NCBI RefSeq assembly: GCF_027244095.1
Contig: NC_069669.1
Location: 11,062,501 to 11,126,500 of the forward strand
DNA from: Hemicordylus capensis
Taxonomy: Eukaryota > Chordata > Lepidosauria > Squamata > Cordylidae
Reading direction: 5' to 3'
Length of the DNA: 64,000 bases
This document shows positions 32,881 to 42,721 of the stretch, one piece after another (position 1 is the stretch's first letter; every line of letters begins with the position of its first letter). The position numbers and the translations under genes are program-made. The notes beneath the pieces were generated by a model that worked only from the letters and a program-made list of their open reading frames with translations, was not told where the DNA came from and searched no databases.

Positions 32881-33327
32881 TCTATGGAGGATAATACTCC
32901 ATAATAATACTGGTTCGTACCAAGTTGTGAGAAGAAATGGATCAGGATCAACAATATAAGAATCTGTTTACTTCTTACACAGATAACTTCCCTCCCTGTC
33001 CTCCTGTGCCATCTTCCCTTGATGCTTAGTTCTACAGTAACCTGAGGGACTGTGCTTACATGCAGTGATACCAAGGTGCACAATTCTTCTAAATCTTTCT
33101 CACCTGACTTTTGAGTTGCCATAAGAACAAAGGAAGCTGCCTTCTATTCAGTCAGACACTTAGTCCATTGCACACTTCATTATTCACTAGGATTGCCACA
33201 TCTCATGTTGAAGGCCATCCTGGACATCTCAATGGCTTGATACTGTGAAAAATGTAGCAAAAGAAACCTCCAGGAATAGCTTCAGTCAGAGTTGACCACC
33301 CTGTTTTCTGTGTCAGGAATTCCCATA

Positions 33328-33635
33328 GTAACATAGGAAGCTGCCTTATACTGAGTCAGACCATTGGTCCATCTAGCTCAGATTTGTCTACACAGACTGG
33401 CAGCAGCTTCTCCAAGGTTGCAGGCAGGAGTCTCTCTCAGCCCTATCTTGGAAATGCTGCCAGGGCGTGAACTTGGAAGCTTCTGCATGCAAGCGCTCTA
33501 CCACTGAGCTATGGATCCACCTCCCAAGGACTACATCCCCATGTAGTCTCCCATTCAAATGCAAACTAGGGCAGGCCCTCCTTAGCAAAGGGGACAATTC
33601 ATGCTTGCTACCACAAGAACAGCTCTCCTCCCAAC
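33328..33635 (-). mobile_element. SINE, intermediate type with tRNA A box retained
   Basis: Reverse copy in which GCTCTACCACTGAGCTATGG is the complement of an intact tRNA A box, followed by the 5S block complement (TAGTCTCCCATTCAAATGC). Confidence 0.8.
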
Positions 33636-33639
33636 CTCA

Positions 33640-34360
33640 GGTCCCTGGAAGTTGCTGCACTACATAATCCCTGACTAAAACTGTGCCATATTATCCCTTA
33701 GCAAATGGTATGTTCCGGTATACTACCTTGGGACATGGAGGTTCCATTTAGCCATTGTGCCTAATAGCCATTCATGGAGGAGGATAGATCTGCAAAATGG
33801 TCTCTCCTCCTCCATGAATTTACTTAATGTCCTTTGAAAGCCATCTGTTCTAGTAGCCATCATCCAGCCACAACAGCCAGTGATGATGGGAGTTGTAGTC
33901 CAACATGTGGTGACCTAAGGTTGAAGGCCCATGCCATAGGTTAATTATTCATTGTGCTATGCTAAATTTCCTCTCACTGCCTCCAGTCTCAACGGCAGAG
34001 TTTGGGCAGCAGCAAAGTTTGGGCAAGATTAGATCATAAACTTTTTAATAGGGCCCTTTTGGACTTATTAATGTTTGTTTGCAACTGTAAAATGATTGTT
34101 GCTTCTGAAAACATTTGGCAGTAATGAAACCCATTGCTGCTGGTTTGTCCACTGCTAATTAGATAATTGTCTCCGTGCTCCTCACTGTTGTTGGCATCAC
34201 TTGAAACATCTTGATGTTTTGGTGACAGTGAATCTGGGGGCATATTCACACAGCGCAGTTTTAAAATTGGCTTAGAGAAGCCATTCTCTTTGTATGGAGA
34301 ACCCTGGGAATTGTTTGCTTGGTTTTTGGAATTTTGATATACTGCTTTTTATTATTATTT
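33640..34360. other. Intergenic stretch, mostly unique-looking
   Basis: Includes a MITE scrap at 33862-33915 (GATGATGGGAGTTGTAGTCC). No gene was recognised. Confidence 0.4.
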
Positions 34361-34418
34361 CTTGTTTACACAGTCAGGCAGGTGTTATTGACTGGTTTGT
34401 TTTATCCAGACATCGAGT

Positions 34419-34455
34419 CCTTCTTCTTCTTCTTCTTCTTCTTCTTCTTCTTCTT

Positions 34456-34527
<72 letters not shown>

Positions 34528-34587
34528 TTATTTACACAGTCAGGTGTTACTGGCTGTCTTCTTCTTCTTCTTCTTCTTCTTCTTCTT

Positions 34588-34617
<30 letters not shown>
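34419..34617. repeat. Twin (CTT)n tracts with (TTA)n between
   Basis: CTT units at 34419-34485 and 34557-34617, with TTA units at 34485-34525 and a short TTTACACAGTCAGGTGTTA segment before the second tract. A related segment also precedes the first tract (34366-34390), so the block may be a duplication. Confidence 0.92.
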
Positions 34618-34618
<1 letters not shown>

Positions 34619-34649
34619 AGAATAATAAGAGTCATTATTATTATTATTA

Positions 34650-35010
34650 AAATATTTCTATATCACCCAAAACTTGCTTCTCTGGGCGGTTTACAATGAA
34701 AATCATTTAAAAAATCAAATCAATTAACAGATTCATTTAAAACATAAAAAACATTTAAAACCCAGTATTATTTTTGTTTTTTAAAAAACTATACATCTCA
34801 TTAAAAAGCCTGGGTGAACAAGTGTGTCTTCAGTGCCTTTTAAAAAGTTGCCAGAGATGGGGAGGCTCTTATTTCAGCAGAGAGCGCATTCCAAAGTCCA
34901 GGGGCTGCAACGGAGAAGGCCCGTCCTTGAGTAGTTGCCAGCACCCGCAGACGAACCTCTCCAGATGATCTCAACAGGTGGTGGGGCTCATGGTGAAGCA
35001 GAAGTGCTCT
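34650..35010 (-). mobile_element. L2-like LINE 3' fragment
   Basis: The minus strand has TGAGCCCCACCACCTGTTGA, GGCCTTCTCCGTTGCAGCC and AAGTGCGAAG-type tail sequence. It is followed at 35015-35095 by a TATTTACCC-family MITE fragment. Confidence 0.7.
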
Positions 35011-35221
35011 TGAATTTAAGATGGCCCCCTGATTTCTAATGTCAAAGAACTTGGGGGAAAAACCTAGTCTTGGATTCAGGTAAATATAGTATATAGTAGG
35101 GATTGGGGATTTAAACTTTTGTCTCACAATACGTTTTATGCATCATCAACCACCTCATGGCTGTCCTGTATCCTGGAAGAAAAGTTTCCTTTTGCCCCTG
35201 ACCTGTCCTTGACTCATTCAG

Positions 35222-35538
35222 GAGAGGAGAACTGGTCTTGTGGTAGCAAGCATGAATGCTCCCCTTTGCTAAGCAGGGTCAGCCCTGGTTTGCATTTGAA
35301 TGGGAGACTACATGTTTGAGCATTGGAAGATATTCTTCTTAGGGTATCCAGCCGCCCTGGGAAGAACACATGCTTGCTTGCATGCAGAAGGTTCCATGTT
35401 CCCTCCCTGGCATCTCCAGATTGGGCGAAGAGAGGCTTCTGCCTGTAACCTCAGAGGAGCTGCTGCCAGCCTGTGTAGGCAAGACTGAGCTAGATGAACC
35501 AAGGGTCTGACTCAGTATAAGGCAGCTCCCTATGTTAT
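35222..35538 (+). mobile_element. Composite 5S/tRNA SINE
   Basis: Near full length from GAGGAGAACTGGTCTTGTGG to ATAAGGCAGCTCCCTATGTT. Confidence 0.85.
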
Positions 35539-36044
35539 GCCCATGGACCAGATATTTTAAAATCTCAAAATAGCAACTTTAATTTAGCCCCATGCATGGA
35601 CCAGTGGTCTGATTCTGTTGAAGGCAACAATATATATTTCTATGGAAACCAAAGAACGGTGGATCTGGGTGCCAGGGAGTGATGTCATTAGATAGGCCTG
35701 TGGGGACCTGGTCCCCAAAGCATTCTGAGCAACACTCCAGGGTTTAAGATTCCTAAAACAGAGGACTGGGACATTTTCCTTAATCACAGCTTTGCCCTCT
35801 GGGGCAATTTTAGCAAAAAAAGATTGTATGAGTGAAGCAAGTGAAGTGAAGCAATTTCAATTTCTGAGAGTAAAAGGTGTTCTTCCTGCATTGATAGAAG
35901 CATTTGATTTCTCACTAGAGAAATTGGGAGACATTCTCCAAGCCTCTTCAAACTCTTCTTCAACGTACCAAGTTGTTAGTGGTTTTTTAAAAACCACCTT
36001 TTGATAACAGTGCATTGAATTTGCAGTCTACTTAATCTGGGCTT

Positions 36045-36560
36045 GGATGAAGGAGGTGAGTGATGAAGTGCAGAACATGATGCAAGTGTAAAGTGATGCC
36101 TACTGGGGCAACCCCCCAACTTCACATATACACTGATGGGGTCTGAGCTGTCGGTGACTGACCAGGAGAGGGATCTTGGGGTCATGGTGGACAGCTCGTT
36201 GAAAGTGTCGACTCAATGTGCAGCAGCTGTGAAAAACACTAATTCCATGCTAGGGACCATTAGGGAGGGAGTTGAAAATAAAAATGCTAATATCATAATG
36301 CCCTAATACAAATCTATGGTGTGGTCACATTTGGAATACTGCATGCAGTCCTGGTCGTCTTGCAATGTTCTCCAGGACATTGCAGAATTGGAGAAGGTGC
36401 AGAAGAGGGCAACCAAGATGATCAGGTGTCGTTTCCTTATGAGGCAAGGCTACAGCATCTGGAGCTTTTTAGTTTGGAAAACAGGTGACTATGGGGTGAC
36501 GTGGTAGAGATGCATAAAATAATGCCTGGAGTAGAGAGAGTGGACAGAAAGAAATTGTCA
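36045..36560 (+). mobile_element. CR1-like LINE fragment with RT C-terminus
   Basis: Decayed frames read ERDLGVMVDSSLKVSTQCAA, then ENKNANIIMP, YKSMVWSHLEYCMQSWS and IAELEKVQKRATKMIR. It is the most 5' extending CR1-like copy in the window. Confidence 0.8.
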
Positions 36561-36564
36561 GGGC

Positions 36565-37420
36565 ATTCTGTGATTAGAGTAATCATGAACAGAAGGATGT
36601 TGAAGTCTCCAAAAGGTCATATAATTCCATGAGCCTTCATATATGTGGAACTGTAAGTGTTATATTCTACATAATATGTCGAATATGTAAGCTTACCAAT
36701 AGTTCATTATCAATGTTTGCTGGCTCTGTTCCTTCACAGGGGGCTGCATCTTAATAATTCTTCTTTGCAGTGACAAGAGAGCTTTTGAATAGTCGCATTT
36801 GACTGCTTTCCACAAAAGGATGTAAAACTGCAATCTGTTGAGCCCAGCCATTATTCTGTGTTGGGGATCCCTTGGTCTTTAATGCATTCTTCCTCGATTC
36901 CCTGGCAAAAGCTCTCAATGTCTTTGGTGCTGCCATCTCCAGATGAGGATGAACATGAAGGTATGAATTCATTCATATTTACGATGTTTCTACCAGATTG
37001 CTACCCCACCCCAATACAGGACTGCTTTGGGTGACTCACAACATTAATGAGGAACAAAATGATACAGTAGCATCTCTTGGCATTTTATTTATTTATTTAT
37101 TTGATTTCTATTTTGAAGGCTAAGATTATTTAAAAGGATCTGCTAAACACTTAAAGCATGAGTGTAATAAACAGGCATTTGCAAGCACGAGGGTTATACA
37201 GATCCACTCATCAGAGAGTCAAGATTCACCATGGCTCTCTCTACTGAGTGGATATCTGGCAGCAGACCTGAGTTAAGATGTCAAGTGGACGTAAGATGTT
37301 GAGTGGAGTCTACAATGTCAAGTGGACATTGACAACATGACAAGAAGGGAAAGTGTTAAATAACTTCTCTGTATTGATCCACTCCAAAAATGTGGAAAAA
37401 AAAGTCAGAGAGTTCATTCT
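36565..37420. other. Intergenic stretch upstream of the plus-strand OR
   Basis: AT-rich with a short (ATTT)n run at 37088-37103. No gene was recognised. A 5' non-coding OR exon could be here. Confidence 0.4.
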
Positions 37421-37424
37421 GCTA

Positions 37425-37740
37425 ACTGAACAAAGAGGCACCTTTTAAAGTGGTGTTTCTCTTATATTTAACAGGAGGAGAGTAATGGACCCAATCCAAA
37501 CCCAGCATAGCATTCCTCCAGTGGCTGTTGCTGGTGCCTTACCTTGTATTTATTTTAGATTACCAGCCCTCTTGGAAAAGGGAAAGGAACCATCTTATTA
37601 TTTCTTTTTCTATGTAAATTGTCTAAAGAACTTTTGTCGAAAAGCTATATAGAAATATTCCTAGTAATAGCTCATGTATCTTTTGTGCAATGTCTATAAC
37701 TGGGAACTTTTGTTGAAAAGCGGTATATAAATATTTGTTG
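37425..37740 (+). mobile_element. MIR/L2-tail-like interspersed repeat
   Basis: AACAAAGAGGCACCTTTTAA, CCTCCAGTGGCTGTTGCTGG and a terminus like AAAAGCGGTATATAAATATT. Same family as 26840 and 49635. Confidence 0.65.
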
Positions 37741-37806
37741 TATTCATATTCATATCTGGTCCCATGAGTCTCTCTTTCCTCTTGCGCTTACAGTTCAGTA
37801 CTTTTG

Positions 37807-38748
37807 ATGAGCATGGGAAGTAGGAATATCACTATTTTTACAGAGTTCATCCTCCTTGGGTTTTCTGGACACCCTCGACTGGAGATCTTCCTCTTTGTGG
37901 TGTTGTCTATGGTCTACTTCATGACACTCTTTGGAAACATCTCCATATTGGCATTGACTTGTTTGGATTCTCACCTCCACACCCCCATGTACTTTTTCCT
38001 CAGCAACCTGGCCTTCTTGAACATCTGCTACACATCTGCCGTGGTCCCCAAGATGCTCATCAACTTCTTGGCTCCAAAGAAGACCATCTCATATCACCTA
38101 TGTGTTGTACAAGTGTACATCACACTTTTCTTGGCGGCAGCCGAGTGTCTTCTTCTCATGGTGATGGCCTTCGACAGGTATGTTGCCATATGCAACCCCC
38201 TGCATTATTCCACGGTGATGAACAAGAATGTATGCCTTGTGCTTGCTGTCATGGCATGGTTTAGCAGCTTCATGCTTTCGGTGGTCCCATCCTTTACAAT
38301 GAAGCACTCTCTGTGCAGCTTTGTCATTGACCACTTGTTCTGCGAGGCTCCGGTCCTGCTCCTATTGGCCTGTCCCAACGATGACATCTCAGTCAACGAG
38401 GTCATGATGGTTGCAGGGAGCACGTTCACCCTCCTCCTGCCGTCTGTCCTGATCCTGCTGTCCTACGTCCGCATCATGGTAGCCGTTTTGAGAATGCCCT
38501 CCATGGACAGGAAACGGAAAGCCTTCTCCACTTGCTCCGCTCACATCACGGTGGTGACCGTCTATTACGGGAGTGGCTTGTTCATGTATATGAGGCCCAA
38601 ATCCAGCTATTCGGCTGAGAAGGATAAGCTGATCTCTCTCTTCTACTCTGTGATCAATCCCATGTTGAACCCCATTATATACAGTCTGAGGAACAAGGAT
38701 GTGAAGGAGGCCTTCATGAGAGTCTTGGGGAGAACCAAAGAATCTTAA
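37807..38748 (+). CDS. Olfactory receptor, intact single-exon gene (313 aa)
   Basis: A second class II odorant receptor, a seven-transmembrane GPCR. The frame continues three bases upstream to a TTG, but the first ATG is at 37807 (MSMGSRNIT); a second ATG at 37813 (MGSRNIT) is also possible. NIT supplies the N-glycosylation site. TM2: PMYFFLSNLAFLNICY. TM3 end: MAFDRYVAICNPLHY, with F where D-R-Y is normally preceded by I or M. TM5: SYVRIMVAVLRM. TM6: KAFSTCSAHITVV. TM7: NPIIYSLRN. Extracellular cysteines in SYHLCVVQVY and SLCSF, HLFCEAPV, LLACPND are conserved. The sequence is clearly related to the receptor at 25839 (shared TSAVVPKML, FLAxxKxIS) yet well diverged, so the pair is not a recent duplication. 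They are in opposite orientation, 11 kb apart. Confidence 0.95.
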   Translation: MSMGSRNITIFTEFILLGFSGHPRLEIFLFVVLSMVYFMTLFGNISILALTCLDSHLHTPMYFFLSNLAFLNICYTSAVVPKMLINFLAPKKTISYHLCVVQVYITLFLAAAECLLLMVMAFDRYVAICNPLHYSTVMNKNVCLVLAVMAWFSSFMLSVVPSFTMKHSLCSFVIDHLFCEAPVLLLLACPNDDISVNEVMMVAGSTFTLLLPSVLILLSYVRIMVAVLRMPSMDRKRKAFSTCSAHITVVTVYYGSGLFMYMRPKSSYSAEKDKLISLFYSVINPMLNPIIYSLRNKDVKEAFMRVLGRTKES

Positions 38749-38754
38749 GAATAA

Positions 38755-39215
38755 ACAGAGAACTCAAATCTACCAGGACAACTGTTGGTTTTTCAAACGT
38801 CCTAATTTGTTTGCTATATGATCTTAACAATAAAGTTCCTAACTCGCAGGAATATATTTTTCCCCTTCCAAAATGTCAGACTGCAGCTTTATTGAGCTTG
38901 TTTACAAAGAGATGGCAAATGCCCTTGGTGAAGATTTGTATGAAATGCATCGGGAACACCAGTCCTAACAGCTGTCCTGACTATGCATTTGCTCTGCCTT
39001 TATAGCTGTCTTTAATCATTATCTTCATTTGTCGTCAAAGAGGAGCTACGGAGAAGAATGCAGCTAGGGAGACCAGGGCGGTTTCCTGATTACGTCCTAC
39101 AACAGTGTCACTACGTGTCCGTTAAGTGTATTTCCATCCTGCCTGTGTTTCAACACTGAAGTTCCTGCACTGTCAGCAAGGTGCAATTTACATTTCCAAT
39201 GCCTTCTTTCGGGTT
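38755..39215. other. 3' flank of the plus-strand OR
   Basis: AATAAA at 38751-38756 and another at 38829-38834 (AACAATAAAG) are candidate polyadenylation signals for the receptor. No other feature was recognised. Confidence 0.4.
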
Positions 39216-39227
39216 TTATCTTTGCGT

Positions 39228-39573
39228 TAGGGATGTGCACGGAACCAGGCAGGGGTGGTTCGATGGCGGGTGTGTGTGTGTGTGTGTGCTGCTTTAAGAG
39301 TGGGGGATGGTGCACTATTCCCTTTTTTCCAAAGTTAATTGGGGTGGCAGTGTACCTCCCTTCCATCCTGTTGACCGGATACCACTGGAAGTATCCGACG
39401 CGCCTGCGCACGCTGGCACGGAAGTAGTGCTGGCCGGGGAAGAGCAGAGGGATGGGTAAGTGCACCCTCCCCCACTCTTAAAGCAGCAACCCCCCCACCA
39501 TCGAACCGGCCTCCTTTTGAACCGGTTCGGAGGCCTATAAAGGGCCTCTGAACCGGTTCCGTGCACATCCCTA
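39228..39573. mobile_element. hAT-type MITE with TAGGGATGTGCACGGAACC ends
   Basis: Inverted ends TAGGGATGTGCACGGAACC and GGTTCCGTGCACATCCCTA are a perfect 19-bp pair. The flanking octamers CTTTGCGT and CTTTGCAT match at 7 of 8. The interior has a (GT)n tract and a second inverted GCTTTAAGAGTGGGG pair. Same superfamily of ends as 15580-15807. Confidence 0.9.
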
Positions 39574-39996
39574 CTTTGCATTAGAGTACTACAATGTTGT
39601 ATAAACAAAACAAAACAAAACAAGCTGTATTTTCCTGCTGTAGGAGGTACACATAAGCTAGAAAAGACTGTTTCCCCTGCTGGTGGCTTTGCACAATACC
39701 CCTTAATTTATGGTTTCACGAATATCCTGCCAAGCTGAAGTAAACTACTGCTGAACAGCATGTTATCTGGAAAGCGCCCAGGGCTTGGAGTGAGAGGGAA
39801 AATGCAGCAGGATGGCGAATCTGGATTCAGTGACATCCACCTGAAAAGAAGTGTCCTGGTATCCCCCTCCATTTCAAACACTGGTCAAGAGCTACACTGA
39901 AAGCTCTGCTTTCCTTGCTTTCAGAAGACGGCAGATTTGGAGATGGGGGAAACTGATGGCACAATCAATCAATTGGTCTTTAGGGTGTGTCAAGTC

Positions 39997-40130
39997 CGGG
40001 CCTACTCAATTTAGGCCCCCCAGATGTTTTTGAACTACAATTCCCATAATTCCCAGCCATGTGGCTATAGCCAGGGATTATGGGAATTGTAGGCCAATTT
40101 CTGCAGGAGGGCCCAAGTTGAGCAGCCCTG
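39997..40130. mobile_element. hAT-type MITE, TSD 7/8
   Basis: CGGGCCTACTCAATTTAGGC to CCAAGTTGAGCAGCCCTG, flanked by GTCAAGTC and GTCAAGAC. Confidence 0.85.
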
Positions 40131-40714
40131 GTCAAGACCCTGTTGGGTTTGCGGCGATAAGGCTAACACAGCTATCCCTCCAACAGTGGCTCAGTTACGG
40201 TGCAGGCTGGTAATACTGAACACAGAATTCAACCTCCTGAGAATTTTGCATTAATAAAGTTACTCTTTTCTAGCCCTCCATGATTGTGAATTTATTCCTG
40301 AAAGTGTGGGCGTAATGCCTACCAGACTCTTAGAAGCCAAATTGGTGGGGGAGTAAGATTTCTTACTGTTAGGGGCGTGTTCAGTACCCTGCCTAGCTTC
40401 TAGCCTCACCCCATGACTAGCAAAACCAGAATAAATTATGCCCCCAAATGGGGAAAAGGTGAATTTTCATAATGTAAACTTATTATGTAATCTAGTTGCT
40501 CTGTGTGCAGAATTTTATGTATTCCTTTGCATGGAATAAAAGTACAACTTTGCTTAGAACCTGAGCATCCTTCTCTCTGGGTCTTGAGGAAAGCAAATGA
40601 TGGAAATCTTTGCAATCGTTTGGATAACAGCAGCTTTCTTTATGAAGCGGGTTGCCCTGCTATGGACAACAGGATTATGATCAACGAGCGACAGTTTTAC
40701 TTATAGTTAGCACA

Positions 40715-40825
40715 TATGGGTTCTCAAACTTGGGTGCCCAGATGTTGTTGGACTACAAATCCCATCACCCTCAGCCACAATATCATCAACTGGGCACCCA
40801 AATTTGAGAACCCTGGGGTTAGCTT
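40715..40825. mobile_element. Short hAT-type MITE
   Basis: GGGTTCTCAAACTTGGGTGC and GCACCCAAATTTGAGAACCC are inverted ends. Flanking GTTAGC is shared on both sides. Confidence 0.75.
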
Positions 40826-41129
40826 TATACGGTATGGTGTATATTGTGAAAGTTTACTAGCACTGGGGCTTATTGACCCGAGATCTCGGCACGTTGCTAG
40901 AAAATTTGACTGTAATTTAGAGGTCTCTAACATTTTGTAGCTTTATCGAAGTAAGTGGAGTAGTCTTCAAACTTTTAAATATGTCTCGGAATATTTTGTA
41001 ACTAGATCTTTAGCAAAGTTCACCTCTGGGAATCTGAGGAAGCATCGTTATAAATCATTATATATCGACACAAATAAATGTTTAACTGCTAAGGTGAAGA
41101 TGGAATTGAAAGCCAGGAGGGTGAAATGG

Positions 41130-41290
41130 TTAGAATGGGAGACTAGAACCGGCACATGCAGATTCAAATTCCCAGTTAGCCACGGAGGACCCTGGTCCAG
41201 TCGCTCAAGAGCAAACTATATTATGATTTACATTTATATCCTGCTGTTTCTCCAAGGAGCACAGAGCAAAGTATATGGTTTATGTTTATA
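41130..41290 (+). mobile_element. Decayed Sauria-SINE-like copy
   Basis: TTAGAATGGGAGACTAGAAC and AGATTCAAATTCCCAGTTAG resemble the Sauria head. TTATATCCTGCTGTTTCTCC is the complement of the tail, so it is rearranged or two fragments are joined. Confidence 0.45.
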
Positions 41291-41294
41291 ATAA

Positions 41295-41760
41295 TAACAA
41301 ACTTTGTTGGCTGCCCCGTAACAAGTTTTTCTCTGGGTGGCTCACAGCAGAGGATTCATACATACAACACATTAAATCATAACAGTCAAAAAAGGTGGAA
41401 AGAAAATACAACACAAAGCAGCATTAAAAACTCATTTTAAGATCAGTTAAAAACCAGATTGAATCTAAAAACCTGAGTTTCAAAGGCCCTGGGTGAACAG
41501 AAAGGTCTTTACCAGGCGTCTAAAAGAACAAAGTGATGAAGCCAGGCAAACCTCACTGGGGAGGCTATTCCATAAACAGGGTGCCACCACCGAAAAGGCC
41601 CTCTCCTAGTAGCTACCTGGGTCACCTCATTCGGCAGGGGCGAACCCGGTCCTGCAGGCGGGGAGTGCATCTGGAGCAGGGCGTCCGAAGAAGATCTTAA
41701 GGTACAGGTAGGAACATATGGGACAAGGCGCTCTCTCAAGTAACCCGAAAGAAACTGTCC
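41295..41760 (-). mobile_element. L2-like LINE 3' end
   Basis: Reverse copy with GTTGGCTGCCCCGTAACAAG at its 3' end and GAGAGGGCCTTTTCGGTGGT further in. It closely parallels 20700-21165 and 8290-8515. Confidence 0.75.
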
Positions 41761-41795
41761 CATTTAGTAACAAAAAGCAGGAATGTCCCACATTT

Positions 41796-42039
41796 CAGGG
41801 CTTGCACTTTGCAAGCATATCAATGTCTCGTTGCACTGTGACTCTAGACTTTTCTCTGTGAAGTATAATCCCCCTGTTATGAAATGCAGATCTCCTTCTC
41901 AGCTCAGTGTCTTACACATACACTCCACTCTGAGTGCATGGGTAAGACATTGAGCTAAGAAGGAGAATTATACCTCACAGAGAAAAAGTCTGGAGTCAGT
42001 GCAATGAGACACTGATATGCTTGCAAAGTGAAAGCCCTG
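41796..42039. repeat. 244-bp near-palindromic element
   Basis: CAGGGCTTGCACTTTGCAAG at the left is matched in inverted form by CTTGCAAAGTGAAAGCCCTG at the right. Pairing continues through the GAAGTATAATCC / GAATTATACCTC region to the centre. CAGGG ends suggest a hAT-type MITE, but the flanking octamers do not match. Confidence 0.85.
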
Positions 42040-42044
42040 ATTTA

Positions 42045-42605
42045 CTAGTATAATATATACACACGAGATTAAACCATTTAAGATTTTAAACTACTGTATA
42101 GGTAGAACTTGTTCATATACCTGCACAGTTCACCTGGTAAACATTATGATGGGATAGTCAGAGTCTTTTTCAGTACAACAAACAAACTTCTCTTAAGACA
42201 CAGATATTGCCAACTGCAGTGATTGTTTAACTGGTTGAAATGCTTCTGATTAGAACATCAGAGTTTTAAAACACTTAATGCAAGCATTAACAGAGAATCC
42301 AAGTATCATATACTGATATTTCAATATAATCATAATAAAGCCATGTGTTTAAAAGACTGTGTAATTGCATAAGTTTTTATGCAATTACATGCATAAATAT
42401 TTTATGCCATTACATACTCTTTTCCCCCATATGAGTAGTCTCTTAGCTTAAAACCAGCAATAAGATGTCTTCGAAATGAACTCTCAGTTGGATAGAGAGA
42501 CTATTTTAATGATGATTTTGTATAAATTTTATTGAAACACACAGATCTATTTTTTATTGATCCAGTATTATTACAACTTATGCAATTGCACAGTCTTTGA
42601 AACAC
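42045..42605. other. AT-rich sequence downstream of EEF2KMT
   Basis: No gene was recognised. ATGCAATTACATGCATAA-like runs around 42360-42420 form short local palindromes. Confidence 0.4.
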
Positions 42606-42610
42606 ATAGT

Positions 42611-42616
42611 TTTATT
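42611..42616 (-). terminator. EEF2KMT: Candidate EEF2KMT polyadenylation signal AATAAA
   Basis: The canonical hexamer on the minus strand lies 106 nt beyond the EEF2KMT stop codon. Confidence 0.6.
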
Positions 42617-42721
42617 ATGATTATATTAAAATATTACTATATGATAATTGGATCCTCTGTTAATGCTCACATATAGTGCTGAATCCATATAGGGCTTGGT
42701 TTACTTTTGTTTTTAAAACAC

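Noticed and set aside
34294-34650. Poly-Leu/Phe/Ile open frames of 118-126 codons
   Set aside because: They are translations of the CTT/TTA microsatellite.
35222-35340. 5S rRNA gene or pseudogene
   Set aside because: The similarity is confined to the SINE head, repeated about 20 times at the same position relative to the tail, so it is a SINE module and not an independent 5S copy.
37804-37806. Start of the plus-strand olfactory receptor at 37804
   Set aside because: The codon there is TTG; the first ATG is at 37807.
39097-39623. Several 60-122 codon frames on both strands
   Set aside because: They lie within the 39228-39573 MITE and reflect its GC-rich inverted repeats.
42360-42420. Possible CRISPR-like or palindromic array (ATGCAATTACATGCATAA)
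   Set aside because: Short AT-rich local repeats without regular spacing in a vertebrate genome.
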